A stretch of DNA of 64,000 nt from Flavobacterium lacisediminis. GTDB taxonomy: Bacteria; Bacteroidota; Bacteroidia; Flavobacteriales; Flavobacteriaceae. Below, one piece after another: positions 18,053 to 26,475 of this stretch; within the stretch, counting starts at the first letter, position 1; each line of letters starts with the position of its first letter. The stretch is taken from NCBI RefSeq assembly GCF_025909975.1, contig NZ_JAPCIO010000002.1, positions 248,001-312,000 on the forward strand. Direction: 5' to 3'. The translations under genes and the position numbers were made by a program. Below the pieces are notes generated by a model. The model did no database searches and was not told the DNA's origin. It saw only the letters and a program-made list of their open reading frames with translations.

Positions 18053-18817
18053 ATGAAAAAGTTATTTTTATTTGTATTAGCTTTAAGTGGAATGATTGTC
18101 CAAGCGCAGTTTGATATTCCGAAAAAACCTAGTTTTCAAACGAGTGTTTACGATTATGCTGATGTTTTAAATTCGCAAGAAGAAAAAGAATTAGAGAACA
18201 AATTAATTCGTTATTCTGATTCAACTTCCACTCAAATTGTAGTAATTTCAATTGAAGATTTAAAAGGTGAAGACATTGGGATTTTAACTCCAAAATGGGC
18301 ACATGAATGGGGAATTGGTCAAGAAAAAGAAGACAACGGAATTCTGATTTTATTATCTAAAAACGATAGAGAAATTTGGATTGCTCCGGGATATGGTGTT
18401 GAAGATAGATTAACAGCCGGAATCAACGGAGAACTTATCCGAAATATCATTATTCCAGAATTTAAAGCTGGGAGTTATTACAACGGTTTAGACAAAGGTG
18501 CCGATGCTATTTTTGAAGTTTTAAAAGGAAAATACAAAGGTTCTAGAAAAGAAACAAATAATCCTTTACCATTCATCTTGATTGTTATTTTTATTATTAT
18601 TCTGTTAGTTTTAGCTTCCAGAGGAAATAAAGGTGGTGGAAATTTTAGAGGTGGCAGCGGCTTAGATTTAGGCGACATTATTATTTTAAGCAGCCTAGGT
18701 AGAAGCGGTGGCGGTTTTGGTGGTGGCGGAAGCTTTGGCGGTGGTTCATCAGGAGGATTTGGCGGTGGCTTTGGCGGCGGTGGGTTCTCAGGTGGTGGCG
18801 CTGGCGGAAGTTGGTAA
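18053..18817 (+). CDS. TPM domain protein with membrane helix and glycine-rich tail (YgcG-like)
   Basis: The 254-residue protein has a signal peptide (LFLFVLALSGMIVQAQ), a TPM domain (about 25-160, VYDYADVLNSQEEKELENKL, IAPGYGVEDRLTAGINGELI), a membrane helix (about 170-190) and a Gly/Ser-rich tail of repeated GGG and FGGG motifs. The frame extends 14 codons upstream into the previous gene, but the ATG at 18053, one base after the preceding stop, gives the signal peptide. It ends the M23-to-TPM gene series. Confidence 0.88.
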   Translation: MKKLFLFVLALSGMIVQAQFDIPKKPSFQTSVYDYADVLNSQEEKELENKLIRYSDSTSTQIVVISIEDLKGEDIGILTPKWAHEWGIGQEKEDNGILILLSKNDREIWIAPGYGVEDRLTAGINGELIRNIIIPEFKAGSYYNGLDKGADAIFEVLKGKYKGSRKETNNPLPFILIVIFIIILLVLASRGNKGGGNFRGGSGLDLGDIIILSSLGRSGGGFGGGGSFGGGSSGGFGGGFGGGGFSGGGAGGSW

Positions 18818-18839
18818 ATTAAATCACGAAGTAATCATA

Positions 18840-18876
18840 AAAAAAACTCGTTAGTGTTTGCTAACGAGTTTTTTAT
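18840..18876. terminator. Bidirectional terminator
   Basis: AACTCGTTAG and CTAACGAGTT form a stem between an A-run and a T-run, between the converging TPM and outer-membrane barrel genes. Confidence 0.88.
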
Positions 18877-18877
18877 T

Positions 18878-21661
18878 TTAGTTCATAATGATAATACCTT
18901 CATCTTTTTTCTTACCACCAAATTTTTCTAATTTATAGGTTAGAGAAAACATCGCATATTGTTGTAGTACTGTATTTTCCATATCGGTTATGGCGGTTGG
19001 AGTAATGGTTCTTGTTGCGCTGATATTTTGATTTAAAACATCATACACTTTTACTTTAGCTAATAGTTTGTCTTGGAAGAAATTATACCCCAAACTCAAA
19101 TTCCATAAATAGAAATCTTTTTGAAAACCATCTGCAATATTAGAGTTGTAGTTGTATCCAAAATCACTTCCCAAAACTACTTTTTTAGGCCAATAACTTG
19201 TGATTTCTAGCTTAGCACTATGCTTGAAATTTTTAGTATTGTCAATTACATAATTCGTAAAATCATTAGTAATATAAGTGTATTTGTACGACGGACTAAT
19301 AGTAATCATTTCATCAATTGACCACGAAATATTTGCTCTTGGGTTTAATGTCAAACCCTTTGATTCAAATAATGCTGCGTTGGTTAATCCTTGGTCGTAA
19401 TTGTAACCTAACTGCATTCCAAATCCGTATTTAAACGTTCTTTTTTCTTTTTTTAATGATTTATTTAAACTAAAACCAATGTAGGTATTATAAGCTCTGT
19501 CTACATTTTGATACGTTGTAGTTGCTTTAAAATCGCTATCATAAGTAGTAGAAGCTACGATTTGATTCACATTGTAATCTCCTCCAGCATAAGCGTAAAA
19601 TCCACTTCGGGTTGCATAATCATAATTGTTGAAGTTGGTATAAAGTGAGTAATTTTCGTTAGGTTTTAAATCAGCATTTCCAATGAACGTATTTAGTGGG
19701 TTTCCTAAATTTTCGAATGGTAAGATTTGATTTGCACTAGGTAAATTTACTTCGTAAGAATAATAGCTGTAAATAGATTTTGATTTTCCTAAAGTAATAT
19801 TGATATATCCATTCATTTTTGGATACATATAGTTTTTATTGACTGAAGTTTTGTTTGATAAATAAGTAGATTGATTGTTGAAATTAATAATTTCTGTTCC
19901 CATCGAAATACTACCTCTAATTTTCTTTTTTCGTAAACTAATTCCCACCATTGGAGCCACTGATGAAGTTGTTGAGGTAATTTCATTTGAAAGTAAGTCG
20001 TTGAAATCAGTATACGAATTAAACCCACTATCAAAGTCATACGTTTCTCTCACGTCTCTAGATTTTTTATAACTATATGTAGTTTCAAAATTAAATACTA
20101 AAGAATCTCTTAAGGGTTCGTTATAACCTATTTCGGCTCTGAAACTATCTTTTTTAGAATCGTCAATTCTGAATTGATTTCTATCGTCATCTGAACTTCC
20201 AGATTGAAAAAAAGTTGTTGTTGTCTTAGTAAATAAATCAGAATCGTTTTTACTGTTTTCGTTGTTTAGCGAGGCGCTAATTCCTCTTCCTTTTTTCTTA
20301 AATCCTTTATAGAAATAGATGTTGTTTTTAAAAGTGTTGTTTTGGCTTGACCAATTGTTATTGGTTGTGTTTTCATTCAAAGCTGTTCCAAATGCATCAA
20401 ATGTAGCGTCAAAACCTGAGTTTCTATTTTTTATTTCGCTAATTGAAAAACTTGGGCTAATATATAATGTTGAAGTAGAATCTAATTTTATTTCAAAATC
20501 TGCTCCAATATTATGTCCGTCAGTTATGGATTTTGTTTTAGCTTCGGCAAGTGTGTTTGTATTTCCTGTTGGAAGTAAATTAATTCTGTTAGTTCTGCTG
20601 TTATTGTTTGTTTCTGCGTTTGAATAATAATAACTCCCGTTTGGATTAATTTTCTTTTTAGCCCATTCGTCTGCAAAGTTTATCCCTATCATATTGGATT
20701 GTGTAATTCCGTTATTACCTCCAAATTGCATTCCGTTAATACCAAAGCTACCGTTGTCATTTATCCAAATGGAATTATTTCTTCCGCCACCCATATTGTC
20801 AAAGATTTCATCCATTGAAAACCCAATTGAGTTTATATTGTTAGATGAGCCAAGAATACTTACTTTTTGAGTGTCTTTAAAGTAGTTAAAAAGCAAACTC
20901 GATTCATACCGTTCGTCGGTTCCATATCCCATATTTGCTTTTCCAAAAACACCTTTATTTTTATCTTCCTGAATTGTTAAATTGATGGTTTTTTCATCTG
21001 AAGTAGCGTCTTGTCCTGATAATTCTTCTTCTTTGGTTTTGGTATCTGTCACTTGAACTTTACTGATTATTTCAGCTGGTAAATTTTGAGTGGCAATTTT
21101 ACCATCTTTACCAAAGAAAGGTTTTCCGTTGACTAAAATATTGTTTACTTCTTTTCCGTTGACCGTAATTTTGCCTTCTTCATCTATTTCAACCCCAGGA
21201 AGTTGTTTTAATAATGCTTCTACGTTAGCATCAGGACGAACTTTAAACGACGAAGCATTAAATTCTAAAGTATCGTTTTTTATAGTAACCGGTGGTGCTT
21301 CAGATTGTATGACAACCTCTTTTAAAGAACTTACATTTTCTTCTAGTTTTATAGCACCAAAATCTTTGTCTGCTTTTAAATTTTCAATTTTTTCTGTGTA
21401 GTCATTATAACCAATGTATGAAATTTTGAAATAAATGGCATTATCTATTTTTTTTGTTTTGATGGTGAAATTTCCATTCTTGTCTGAAATGGTATAATCT
21501 ATCAAAGTGGAATCTTTTACCGATTTTAAATAGATAGTTGCCGATTCAAGTGGAACAGAAGTGTTTTTGTCGATAATTTTTCCTTTTAAAGAAATTGTGT
21601 TTTGACTAAAACCTATGGCTGAGAATAAAAATAAACCAATGAAAAGGATTTTATTGAACAT
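18878..21661 (-). CDS. Outer-membrane beta-barrel protein with carboxypeptidase-regulatory-like and plug-like domains
   Basis: The 927-residue protein has a signal peptide, a CarboxypepD_reg-like domain (about 22-105, LKGKIIDKNTSVPLESATIYL), a plug-like segment (DANVEALLKQLPGVEIDEEGKI, VNNILVNGKPFFG) and a large C-terminal barrel of alternating strands ending in a short hydrophobic tail. This matches the outer-membrane barrel family PF14905 related to TonB-dependent receptors; there is no obvious TonB box and no SusD gene beside it, so the substrate is unknown. It is a single-gene unit bounded by terminators. Confidence 0.85.
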   Translation of the reverse strand: MFNKILFIGLFLFSAIGFSQNTISLKGKIIDKNTSVPLESATIYLKSVKDSTLIDYTISDKNGNFTIKTKKIDNAIYFKISYIGYNDYTEKIENLKADKDFGAIKLEENVSSLKEVVIQSEAPPVTIKNDTLEFNASSFKVRPDANVEALLKQLPGVEIDEEGKITVNGKEVNNILVNGKPFFGKDGKIATQNLPAEIISKVQVTDTKTKEEELSGQDATSDEKTINLTIQEDKNKGVFGKANMGYGTDERYESSLLFNYFKDTQKVSILGSSNNINSIGFSMDEIFDNMGGGRNNSIWINDNGSFGINGMQFGGNNGITQSNMIGINFADEWAKKKINPNGSYYYSNAETNNNSRTNRINLLPTGNTNTLAEAKTKSITDGHNIGADFEIKLDSTSTLYISPSFSISEIKNRNSGFDATFDAFGTALNENTTNNNWSSQNNTFKNNIYFYKGFKKKGRGISASLNNENSKNDSDLFTKTTTTFFQSGSSDDDRNQFRIDDSKKDSFRAEIGYNEPLRDSLVFNFETTYSYKKSRDVRETYDFDSGFNSYTDFNDLLSNEITSTTSSVAPMVGISLRKKKIRGSISMGTEIINFNNQSTYLSNKTSVNKNYMYPKMNGYINITLGKSKSIYSYYSYEVNLPSANQILPFENLGNPLNTFIGNADLKPNENYSLYTNFNNYDYATRSGFYAYAGGDYNVNQIVASTTYDSDFKATTTYQNVDRAYNTYIGFSLNKSLKKEKRTFKYGFGMQLGYNYDQGLTNAALFESKGLTLNPRANISWSIDEMITISPSYKYTYITNDFTNYVIDNTKNFKHSAKLEITSYWPKKVVLGSDFGYNYNSNIADGFQKDFYLWNLSLGYNFFQDKLLAKVKVYDVLNQNISATRTITPTAITDMENTVLQQYAMFSLTYKLEKFGGKKKDEGIIIMN

Positions 21662-21760
21662 AGATAAGCGGTTAAATAGTTTAAGTTGTAATTAACTACG
21701 AAATAAAATATTTATTGTGTAAATAAAAATTTTCTTACGAAAAGTTTAACAATAACCATA

Positions 21761-21790
21761 AAAAAACCGAAGTGTTAACTCCGGTTTTTT
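21761..21790 (-). terminator. Terminator after der
   Basis: AAAAAACCG and CGGTTTTTT flank a 12-base interior with partial pairing, just after the der stop codon on the minus strand. Confidence 0.6.
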
Positions 21791-21792
21791 AA

Positions 21793-23103
21793 CTATTTCT
21801 GTCTGAAATAAATATCAATTGGAACGCCACTAAAATTGTATTGTTCTCTTAATTTATTTTCAATAAAACGTTTATATGGGTCTTTTACATATTGTGGTAA
21901 GTTAGCAAAAAACACAAACTGAGGTGTTGGTGTTGGCAACTGCATACAATATTTAATTTTCACATATTTTCCTTTTAAAGCTGGTGGAGGAGTTGCTTCA
22001 ATAATTGGCAACATCAACTCATTGAATTTAGAAGTTGAAATACGTTGTTTTCTGTTTTCATATACTTCAACCGCTGTTTCTAATGCCTTTAATAAACGTT
22101 GTTTGGTTAAAGCCGAGATGAAAAGAATAGGCACATCAGTAAATGGTTGTAATTCTTCTCTAATTTTTCTTTCGTAATCACGAGTCGACATGGTGTCTTT
22201 TTCAACCAAATCCCATTTGTTAACCAAGATTACTACACCTTTACGGTTTTTTTCAGCCAACCAAAAAATACTTTGATCTTGACCTTCAAATCCGCGAGTA
22301 GCATCAATAACCAATAAACAAACATCACTGTGCTCAATAGCTCTAACCGAACGCATTACCGAGTAAAATTCTAAATCTTCTTTTACTTTCGCTTTACGTC
22401 TAATTCCGGCAGTATCTACTAAGTTGAATTCAAATCCAAAACGGTTGTATTTCGTATCAATGGCATCACGTGTTGTTCCAGCAATATCGGTTACAACAAA
22501 TCTATCTTCGCCAATTAAAGCATTGATGAAAGATGATTTACCAGCATTTGGTCTTCCAACTACACAAAAACGTGGTAATGGTTCCACCTCTTCGGTAACT
22601 TCTGGCATTTCAGGTAACACTTCGACTAATTTGTCTAAAAGTTCTCCTGTTCCGCTTCCGCTCATTCCCGAAATTGAATAGTATTCTCCTAATCCTAAAT
22701 TATAAAACTCAACAGCGTCTTTTTCACGCATTGCATTATCTACCTTATTTACTACTAATAAAACAGGCTTTGTGACTTTTCTAAGCAATTTAGCCACTTC
22801 ATCATCCATAGGTGTAATACCTTCTTCAACATCTACTACAAAAATGATAGCATCAGCTTCATCAATAGCTAATTCTACTTGTCTACGAATTTCAGCTTCA
22901 AAAATATCGTCAGAACCTTTGATATAACCTCCCGTATCAATTACAGAAAACTCCTTTCCGTTCCACTCACTTTTTCCATAATTTCTATCACGCGTAACAC
23001 CGCTTACCGAGTCAACAATAGCTTCTCTTCGCTGAATTAAACGGTTAAAAAATGTGGATTTTCCAACATTTGGTCTTCCTACAATTGCAACAATATTATT
23101 CAT
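21793..23103 (-). CDS. der: GTPase Der (EngA), ribosome assembly
   Basis: The 436-residue protein has two consecutive GTPase domains and a C-terminal KH-like domain. G1 motifs are GRPNVGKST (about 9-17) and GRPNAGKSS (about 180-188); NKVD and NKWD are the G4 motifs. It acts in 50S ribosomal subunit maturation. The frame begins seven codons earlier at a TTG, but the -7 box TACTTTTG on the minus strand (23129-23122) puts the transcript start near 23115, so the ATG at 23103 is the start. Confidence 0.97.
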   Translation of the reverse strand: MNNIVAIVGRPNVGKSTFFNRLIQRREAIVDSVSGVTRDRNYGKSEWNGKEFSVIDTGGYIKGSDDIFEAEIRRQVELAIDEADAIIFVVDVEEGITPMDDEVAKLLRKVTKPVLLVVNKVDNAMREKDAVEFYNLGLGEYYSISGMSGSGTGELLDKLVEVLPEMPEVTEEVEPLPRFCVVGRPNAGKSSFINALIGEDRFVVTDIAGTTRDAIDTKYNRFGFEFNLVDTAGIRRKAKVKEDLEFYSVMRSVRAIEHSDVCLLVIDATRGFEGQDQSIFWLAEKNRKGVVILVNKWDLVEKDTMSTRDYERKIREELQPFTDVPILFISALTKQRLLKALETAVEVYENRKQRISTSKFNELMLPIIEATPPPALKGKYVKIKYCMQLPTPTPQFVFFANLPQYVKDPYKRFIENKLREQYNFSGVPIDIYFRQK

Positions 23104-23121
23104 AATCTTATTTTGAATCGG

Positions 23122-23129
23122 CAAAAGTA
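23122..23129 (-). promoter_or_regulatory. -7 box of der
   Basis: On the minus strand it reads TACTTTTG, an exact TAnnTTTG match, 18 bp before the der ATG. It decides the start codon. Confidence 0.65.
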
Positions 23130-23142
23130 CGATTTTTTTTGG

Positions 23143-23290
23143 AGCTTTTTCCAGCTATCCACTACAACTCCACAATTTTAGCTCTTTTTTTCTAAATTTA
23201 TTCAGTCAGCTTCAAAGGTCGCTGTCCAAATAAAAAGAAAAAATAGGTCAAAAATTTGCGGGGTTTCCGTTTTTATCTGGGCTAGGGTGT
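23143..23290. repeat. Degenerate intergenic element resembling one that recurs in Flavobacterium genomes
   Basis: About 220 bases between der and the next gene hold no ORF I can support. The segment contains TCCAGCTATCCACTACAAC near one end and GGTTTCCGTTTTTATCTGGGCT near the other. From memory, intergenic DNA in Flavobacterium often shows the same pair (GCCCAGAT...GGAAATCC and GTAGTGGATAGCCGG) flanking a variable centre. I could not compare sequences here, so the family assignment is tentative. Confidence 0.4.
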
Positions 23291-23345
23291 GAAATTTGTT
23301 CAACATTTGTTAAAATTGTATATATTAGCTTTAAAATCAGAAGAA

Positions 23346-23837
23346 ATGGAACCTGAAAAAAGTATTGCGCTAAGACCAAAGTTTGAATTCGAATCAAAAA
23401 ATAGTGTCGATAAAATTTTAGAAAAAGCAAAACAGCTAAAAACTGAACTCAAAGCCGATTACCAAATTAAAATAATCGATGACCATTTGTATTTCTATTT
23501 CAGTAAAGAAAAACGAAAATACTATTCCCCGTTTTTACATTTGGAATTAGAAGCCAATGAAGATAAGACAACAGTTAAAGGGTTATTTGGTCCTGAGCAA
23601 TTGTTGTGGACGCTTTTTATGTTTCTACACTTTATCATCGCAGGATTATTTTTAGTATTCGCTATGATGGCTTACACACACTGGTCGCTAAAACAATCCA
23701 CGGTTTTAGATTTTAGCATCATGGGAATCATGGTAGTGTTTTGGTTTTCGCTCTATTTTATGGCACGATTAAACAGAGAACGCGGTGTGCCACAAATGCA
23801 CGAATTAGAAGATTTGATGTATAAGGTTTTGGAATAA
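23346..23837 (+). CDS. Conserved hypothetical membrane protein (two helices)
   Basis: This 163-residue protein has a charged N-terminal domain (about 1-85) and two membrane helices (LLWTLFMFLHFIIAGLFLVF and FSIMGIMVVFWFSLYFMA), with a short acidic tail. I do not recognise a named family; it resembles proteins annotated as hypothetical near der/era in Flavobacteriia. The frame starts earlier, but the ATG at 23346 is preceded by AAATCAGAAGAA and gives a normal cytoplasmic N-terminus. It ends just before the era terminator. Confidence 0.65.
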   Translation: MEPEKSIALRPKFEFESKNSVDKILEKAKQLKTELKADYQIKIIDDHLYFYFSKEKRKYYSPFLHLELEANEDKTTVKGLFGPEQLLWTLFMFLHFIIAGLFLVFAMMAYTHWSLKQSTVLDFSIMGIMVVFWFSLYFMARLNRERGVPQMHELEDLMYKVLE

Positions 23838-23838
23838 A

Positions 23839-23865
23839 AAAACCTGATGAACATTCATCAGGCAT
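23839..23865 (-). terminator. Terminator of era
   Basis: CCTGATGAA and TTCATCAGG form the stem; on the minus strand a run of seven T follows. It also lies at the end of the plus-strand gene. Confidence 0.75.
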
Positions 23866-23894
23866 CTTTTATCTTTATTCTTTGCTCTTTTTCC

Positions 23895-24779
23895 TTATTT
23901 CTGATTATATCCAAAACGTTTTAATTGATAAGCACTGCTTCTCCAATCTTTATTTACTTTAACGTAAGTGGCTAAGTGAATCTGTTTGCCAAAGAATTTT
24001 TCCAAATCTTCACGGGCTTGAATCCCAACTTTCTTCAAAGCAGCACCTTTGTGACCAATGATGATTCCTTTTTGCGTATCGCGTTCCACCATAATTACAG
24101 CACGAATTCTAATGATGTTGTCGTCTTCAATAAATTCTTCCGTTTCAATTTCAACCGCATACGGAATCTCTTTATCGTAATTCAACAAGATTTTTTCGCG
24201 AATGGTTTCGTTTACAAAGAAACGCTCTGGTTTATCAGTTAAAGCATCTTTTGGATAAAACGCCGGAGAAACAGGAAGTAATTCGATAATTCTATCAAAA
24301 ACAGTTTGCACATTAAAGTTCTCTAAAGCTGAAATAGGATAAATTTCGGCATTAGGTACTTTTTCTTTCCACAATTGAACTTGCTCGTCTAATTGTTCTT
24401 GGTTCGATTTGTCAATTTTGTTTAATAACAATAAAACAGGAATCTTAGAATGAATAATTTTATTAAAAAACGCTTCGTCTTTTAATTCTTTTTCTCCAAT
24501 TTCAACCATATACACTAAAATGTCAGCATCTTCAAAAGCCGATTTCACAAAATCCATCATCGAATTTTGTAATTCATACGCCGGTTTTATAATTCCAGGC
24601 GTATCTGAAAATAAAACTTGAAAATCATCTCCATTCACAATTCCCAGAATACGGTGTCTTGTAGTTTGTGCTTTCGATGTGATAATAGAAAGACGCTCGC
24701 CTACAAACGCATTCATAAGTGTTGATTTTCCTACATTCGGATTTCCAATAATATTTACATAACCTGCTCTGTGCTCCAT
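23895..24779 (-). CDS. era: GTPase Era, 16S rRNA maturation
   Basis: The 294-residue protein has a single GTPase domain (G1 GNPNVGKST, G3 DTPGI, G4 NKID) and a C-terminal KH domain with the GHKGAALKKVGIQAREDLE segment. Era binds the 3' end of 16S rRNA during 30S assembly. The frame extends 20 codons upstream, but a -7 box TACCTTTG on the minus strand (24806-24799) lies inside that stretch, so translation starts at ATG 24779. Der is encoded nearby on the same strand. Confidence 0.97.
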   Translation of the reverse strand: MEHRAGYVNIIGNPNVGKSTLMNAFVGERLSIITSKAQTTRHRILGIVNGDDFQVLFSDTPGIIKPAYELQNSMMDFVKSAFEDADILVYMVEIGEKELKDEAFFNKIIHSKIPVLLLLNKIDKSNQEQLDEQVQLWKEKVPNAEIYPISALENFNVQTVFDRIIELLPVSPAFYPKDALTDKPERFFVNETIREKILLNYDKEIPYAVEIETEEFIEDDNIIRIRAVIMVERDTQKGIIIGHKGAALKKVGIQAREDLEKFFGKQIHLATYVKVNKDWRSSAYQLKRFGYNQK

Positions 24780-24798
24780 TTCAATATATTTATGGGTA

Positions 24799-24806
24799 CA
24801 AAGGTA
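24799..24806 (-). promoter_or_regulatory. -7 box of era
   Basis: Minus-strand TACCTTTG, 19 bp upstream of the ATG at 24779; it rules out the longer reading frame as the protein start. Confidence 0.65.
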
Positions 24807-24855
24807 GTGATAACGCCTTAAATAGTAGAAAGAAAACATTATTTTTAAAAAAGTC

Positions 24856-24885
24856 TTGTAATTTTAAATAAAGAGTGTACCTTTG
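24856..24885 (+). promoter_or_regulatory. Promoter of the initiator tRNA array
   Basis: TTG at 24856-24858 and TACCTTTG at 24878-24885 are separated by 19 bp, the usual Bacteroidota -33/-7 spacing. The first tRNA starts 12 bp downstream. Confidence 0.75.
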
Positions 24886-24896
24886 CACTCACAAAT

Positions 24897-24971
24897 CGCG
24901 GGATAGAGCAGTAGGCAGCTCGTCGGGCTCATAACCCGAAGGTCACAGGTTCGAGTCCTGTTCCCGCTACT
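24897..24971 (+). tRNA. tRNA-fMet (initiator, anticodon CAT), copy 1
   Basis: The cloverleaf is complete: acceptor GCGGGA/TCCCGC with an unpaired C1 opposite U72, D stem GAGC/GCTC, anticodon stem TCGGG/CCCGA around CTCATAA, T arm ACAGG-TTCGAGT-CCTGT. Three features mark an initiator tRNA: the unpaired first position, the three G:C pairs next to the anticodon loop and the A11:U24 pair in the D stem. The 3' CCA is not encoded; the discriminator A is at 24969. Confidence 0.95.
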
Positions 24972-24999
24972 AAGAATTTATTGAATTACAACCGTACAT

Positions 25000-25074
25000 C
25001 GCGGGATAGAGCAGTAGGCAGCTCGTCGGGCTCATAACCCGAAGGTCACAGGTTCGAGTCCTGTTCCCGCTACT
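25000..25074 (+). tRNA. tRNA-fMet (initiator, CAT), copy 2
   Basis: This copy is identical to copy 1 and lies 103 bp downstream of it. It has the same unpaired C1, G:C-rich anticodon stem and A11:U24 pair. Confidence 0.95.
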
Positions 25075-25102
25075 AAGAATTTATTGAATTACAACCGTAC
25101 AT

Positions 25103-25177
25103 CGCGGGATAGAGCAGTAGGCAGCTCGTCGGGCTCATAACCCGAAGGTCACAGGTTCGAGTCCTGTTCCCGCTACT
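25103..25177 (+). tRNA. tRNA-fMet (initiator, CAT), copy 3
   Basis: This copy is identical to copies 1 and 2, separated from copy 2 by the same 28-bp spacer. Confidence 0.95.
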
Positions 25178-25205
25178 AAGAATTTATTGAATTACAACCG
25201 TACAT

Positions 25206-25280
25206 CGCGGGATAGAGCAGTAGGCAGCTCGTCGGGCTCATAACCCGAAGGTCACAGGTTCGAGTCCTGTTCCCGCTACT
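25206..25280 (+). tRNA. tRNA-fMet (initiator, CAT), copy 4
   Basis: This copy is identical to the other three. It is the last of the array and is directly followed by a terminator. Confidence 0.95.
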
Positions 25281-25283
25281 AAG

Positions 25284-25312
25284 AAGCTTCACAGAAATGT
25301 GGAGCTTTTTTT
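25284..25312 (+). terminator. Terminator of the tRNA array
   Basis: AAGCT-T-CACA and TGTG-G-AGCTT form the stem around GAAA, followed by seven T. Confidence 0.8.
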
Positions 25313-25370
25313 ATGTAATTAATTCATTAATAAATGGTTATGTTTTTGTTTATTGTTTTAGTTTTTTGGC

Positions 25371-25398
25371 TTGATTCAATATTAAAACACTACTTTTG
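25371..25398 (+). promoter_or_regulatory. Promoter of the J-domain/KTSC gene
   Basis: TTG at 25371-25373 and TACTTTTG at 25391-25398 are 17 bp apart. The transcript should start near 25403, downstream of the earliest in-frame codon, which fixes the start at 25420. Confidence 0.7.
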
Positions 25399-25419
25399 CA
25401 CCTTTATTTTAAAATAACT

Positions 25420-25869
25420 ATGAATCCAAAGAAAATTGCCGAGTACAGAAAGTTACTTGATGTTACCAAAACAGCTACGCTGAAAGAATTAAAAACCATT
25501 TATAGAAATAGTATGAAGGAAGATCATCCTGATACTATTGCTGATCCAGTGGAGCGTTTAGCTGCTGAGGAAAGAAGTAAAAATATTATTGAAGCATACC
25601 ATTTTTTGGTTAGTATTGCTCCTGAAACACAAGAAAAAAACAAAGAAGTATATCAAAAAATAACTTCAACTGTAAATATCCAAGATTTTTATATGGATAA
25701 TGGAGTGTTGTATATTTCGTTTTTAGATGGTAGCAATTACGAGTATTTTAGTGTGCCAAAAGTAACATACATTAAAATGGTTAATGCAGAATCGCCTAGT
25801 CGTTTTGCAAGACGACACATTTACAATGAGTTTTTATACCGCAGTGCAAGCAAAATCGTAGCTGAATAA
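25420..25869 (+). CDS. J-domain-like plus KTSC domain protein
   Basis: The 149-residue protein has two parts. Residues about 5-65 look like a J domain: helix II with IYRNSMKEDHPDT, including the HPD motif that in DnaJ proteins stimulates Hsp70. Residues about 95-145 match the KTSC domain (GVLYISFLDGSNYEYFSVPKVTYIKMVNA...HIYNEFLY), a small domain of unknown role. The combination suggests a small DnaK partner, but this is inference. The start follows from the promoter at 25391. Confidence 0.75.
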   Translation: MNPKKIAEYRKLLDVTKTATLKELKTIYRNSMKEDHPDTIADPVERLAAEERSKNIIEAYHFLVSIAPETQEKNKEVYQKITSTVNIQDFYMDNGVLYISFLDGSNYEYFSVPKVTYIKMVNAESPSRFARRHIYNEFLYRSASKIVAE

Positions 25870-25927
25870 ACAATTGTTAAAAAAATATTCCTATTTTTGA
25901 TATACTAACCAAAAAACTATATCAATT

Positions 25928-26410
25928 ATGGAAATTAATTTTTTAGCTGTTCTAGTGGCAGCACTCTCAAGTTTTGTTGTTGGATTTGTTTGGTATAATC
26001 CTAAAGTTTTTGGAACGATTTGGATGAACGAAATCGGGATGACCGAGGAAAAAGCCAAACAAGGAAATATGGCAAAAATCTTTGGATTGACTTTTGTTTT
26101 TGCTTTTATGTTAGCCTTTTTTATGCAACCCCTAACAATTCACCAGTTTTCTGTTATGGGATTAGTGGGAGGAGATGTTGCTCATGCTAAGCCTTCTTAT
26201 GCAGCTTTTATGGCAGATTATGGAGATGCTTTTAGATCTTTTAAACATGGAGCATTGCACGGATTAATGGCAGGATTATTTATTGCTTTACCCGTTATAG
26301 CGACCAATTGTTTATTTGAGCAAAAATCATTTAGATATGCAGCAATCACATCGGGTTATTGGGTTATAGTTATGACCATAATGGGAGCTATTATTTGTGG
26401 CTGGAAATAA
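25928..26410 (+). CDS. DUF1761 family membrane protein
   Basis: The 160-residue protein has four predicted membrane helices. Typical features of the family are the N-terminal VGFVWYNPKVFGTIWMNEIGMTEE segment after helix 1, a His-containing loop (SFKHGALHGLMAGLF) and the C-terminal SGYWVIVMTIMGAIICGWK. The function is unknown. It is followed by a hairpin with a weak T-run. Confidence 0.8.
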   Translation: MEINFLAVLVAALSSFVVGFVWYNPKVFGTIWMNEIGMTEEKAKQGNMAKIFGLTFVFAFMLAFFMQPLTIHQFSVMGLVGGDVAHAKPSYAAFMADYGDAFRSFKHGALHGLMAGLFIALPVIATNCLFEQKSFRYAAITSGYWVIVMTIMGAIICGWK

Positions 26411-26438
26411 AATAAATTTTAACATTTAATTATATAGG

Positions 26439-26470
26439 AATCGCTCTACATTTGTGGGGCGATTTTACTT
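26439..26470 (+). terminator. Hairpin with -7-like sequence in its loop region
   Basis: AATCGCTCTACA and TGTGGGGCGATT pair over 12 bp (two G-T wobbles), followed by a T-rich stretch. It contains TACATTTG (26447-26454), so it may end the DUF1761 transcript and start the next one. Confidence 0.6.
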
Positions 26471-26475
26471 TTACA

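Larger units (their letters stand above)
24897..25283 (+). repeat. Tandem array of four identical tRNA units, 103-bp period
   Basis: The unit is the 75-bp tRNA segment plus a 28-bp spacer. Starts are at 24897, 25000, 25103 and 25206. By eye the four tRNA copies and three spacers are identical; the fourth copy runs into different sequence after ACTAAG. Confidence 0.95.

Noticed and set aside
18878..21661. SusC-type glycan receptor
   Set aside because: No SusD partner beside it and the barrel resembles the PF14905 group.
24897..25283. Regular repeats with constant spacing that could look like a CRISPR array
   Set aside because: The repeated unit folds as a complete tRNA and the spacers are identical to each other, not unique.
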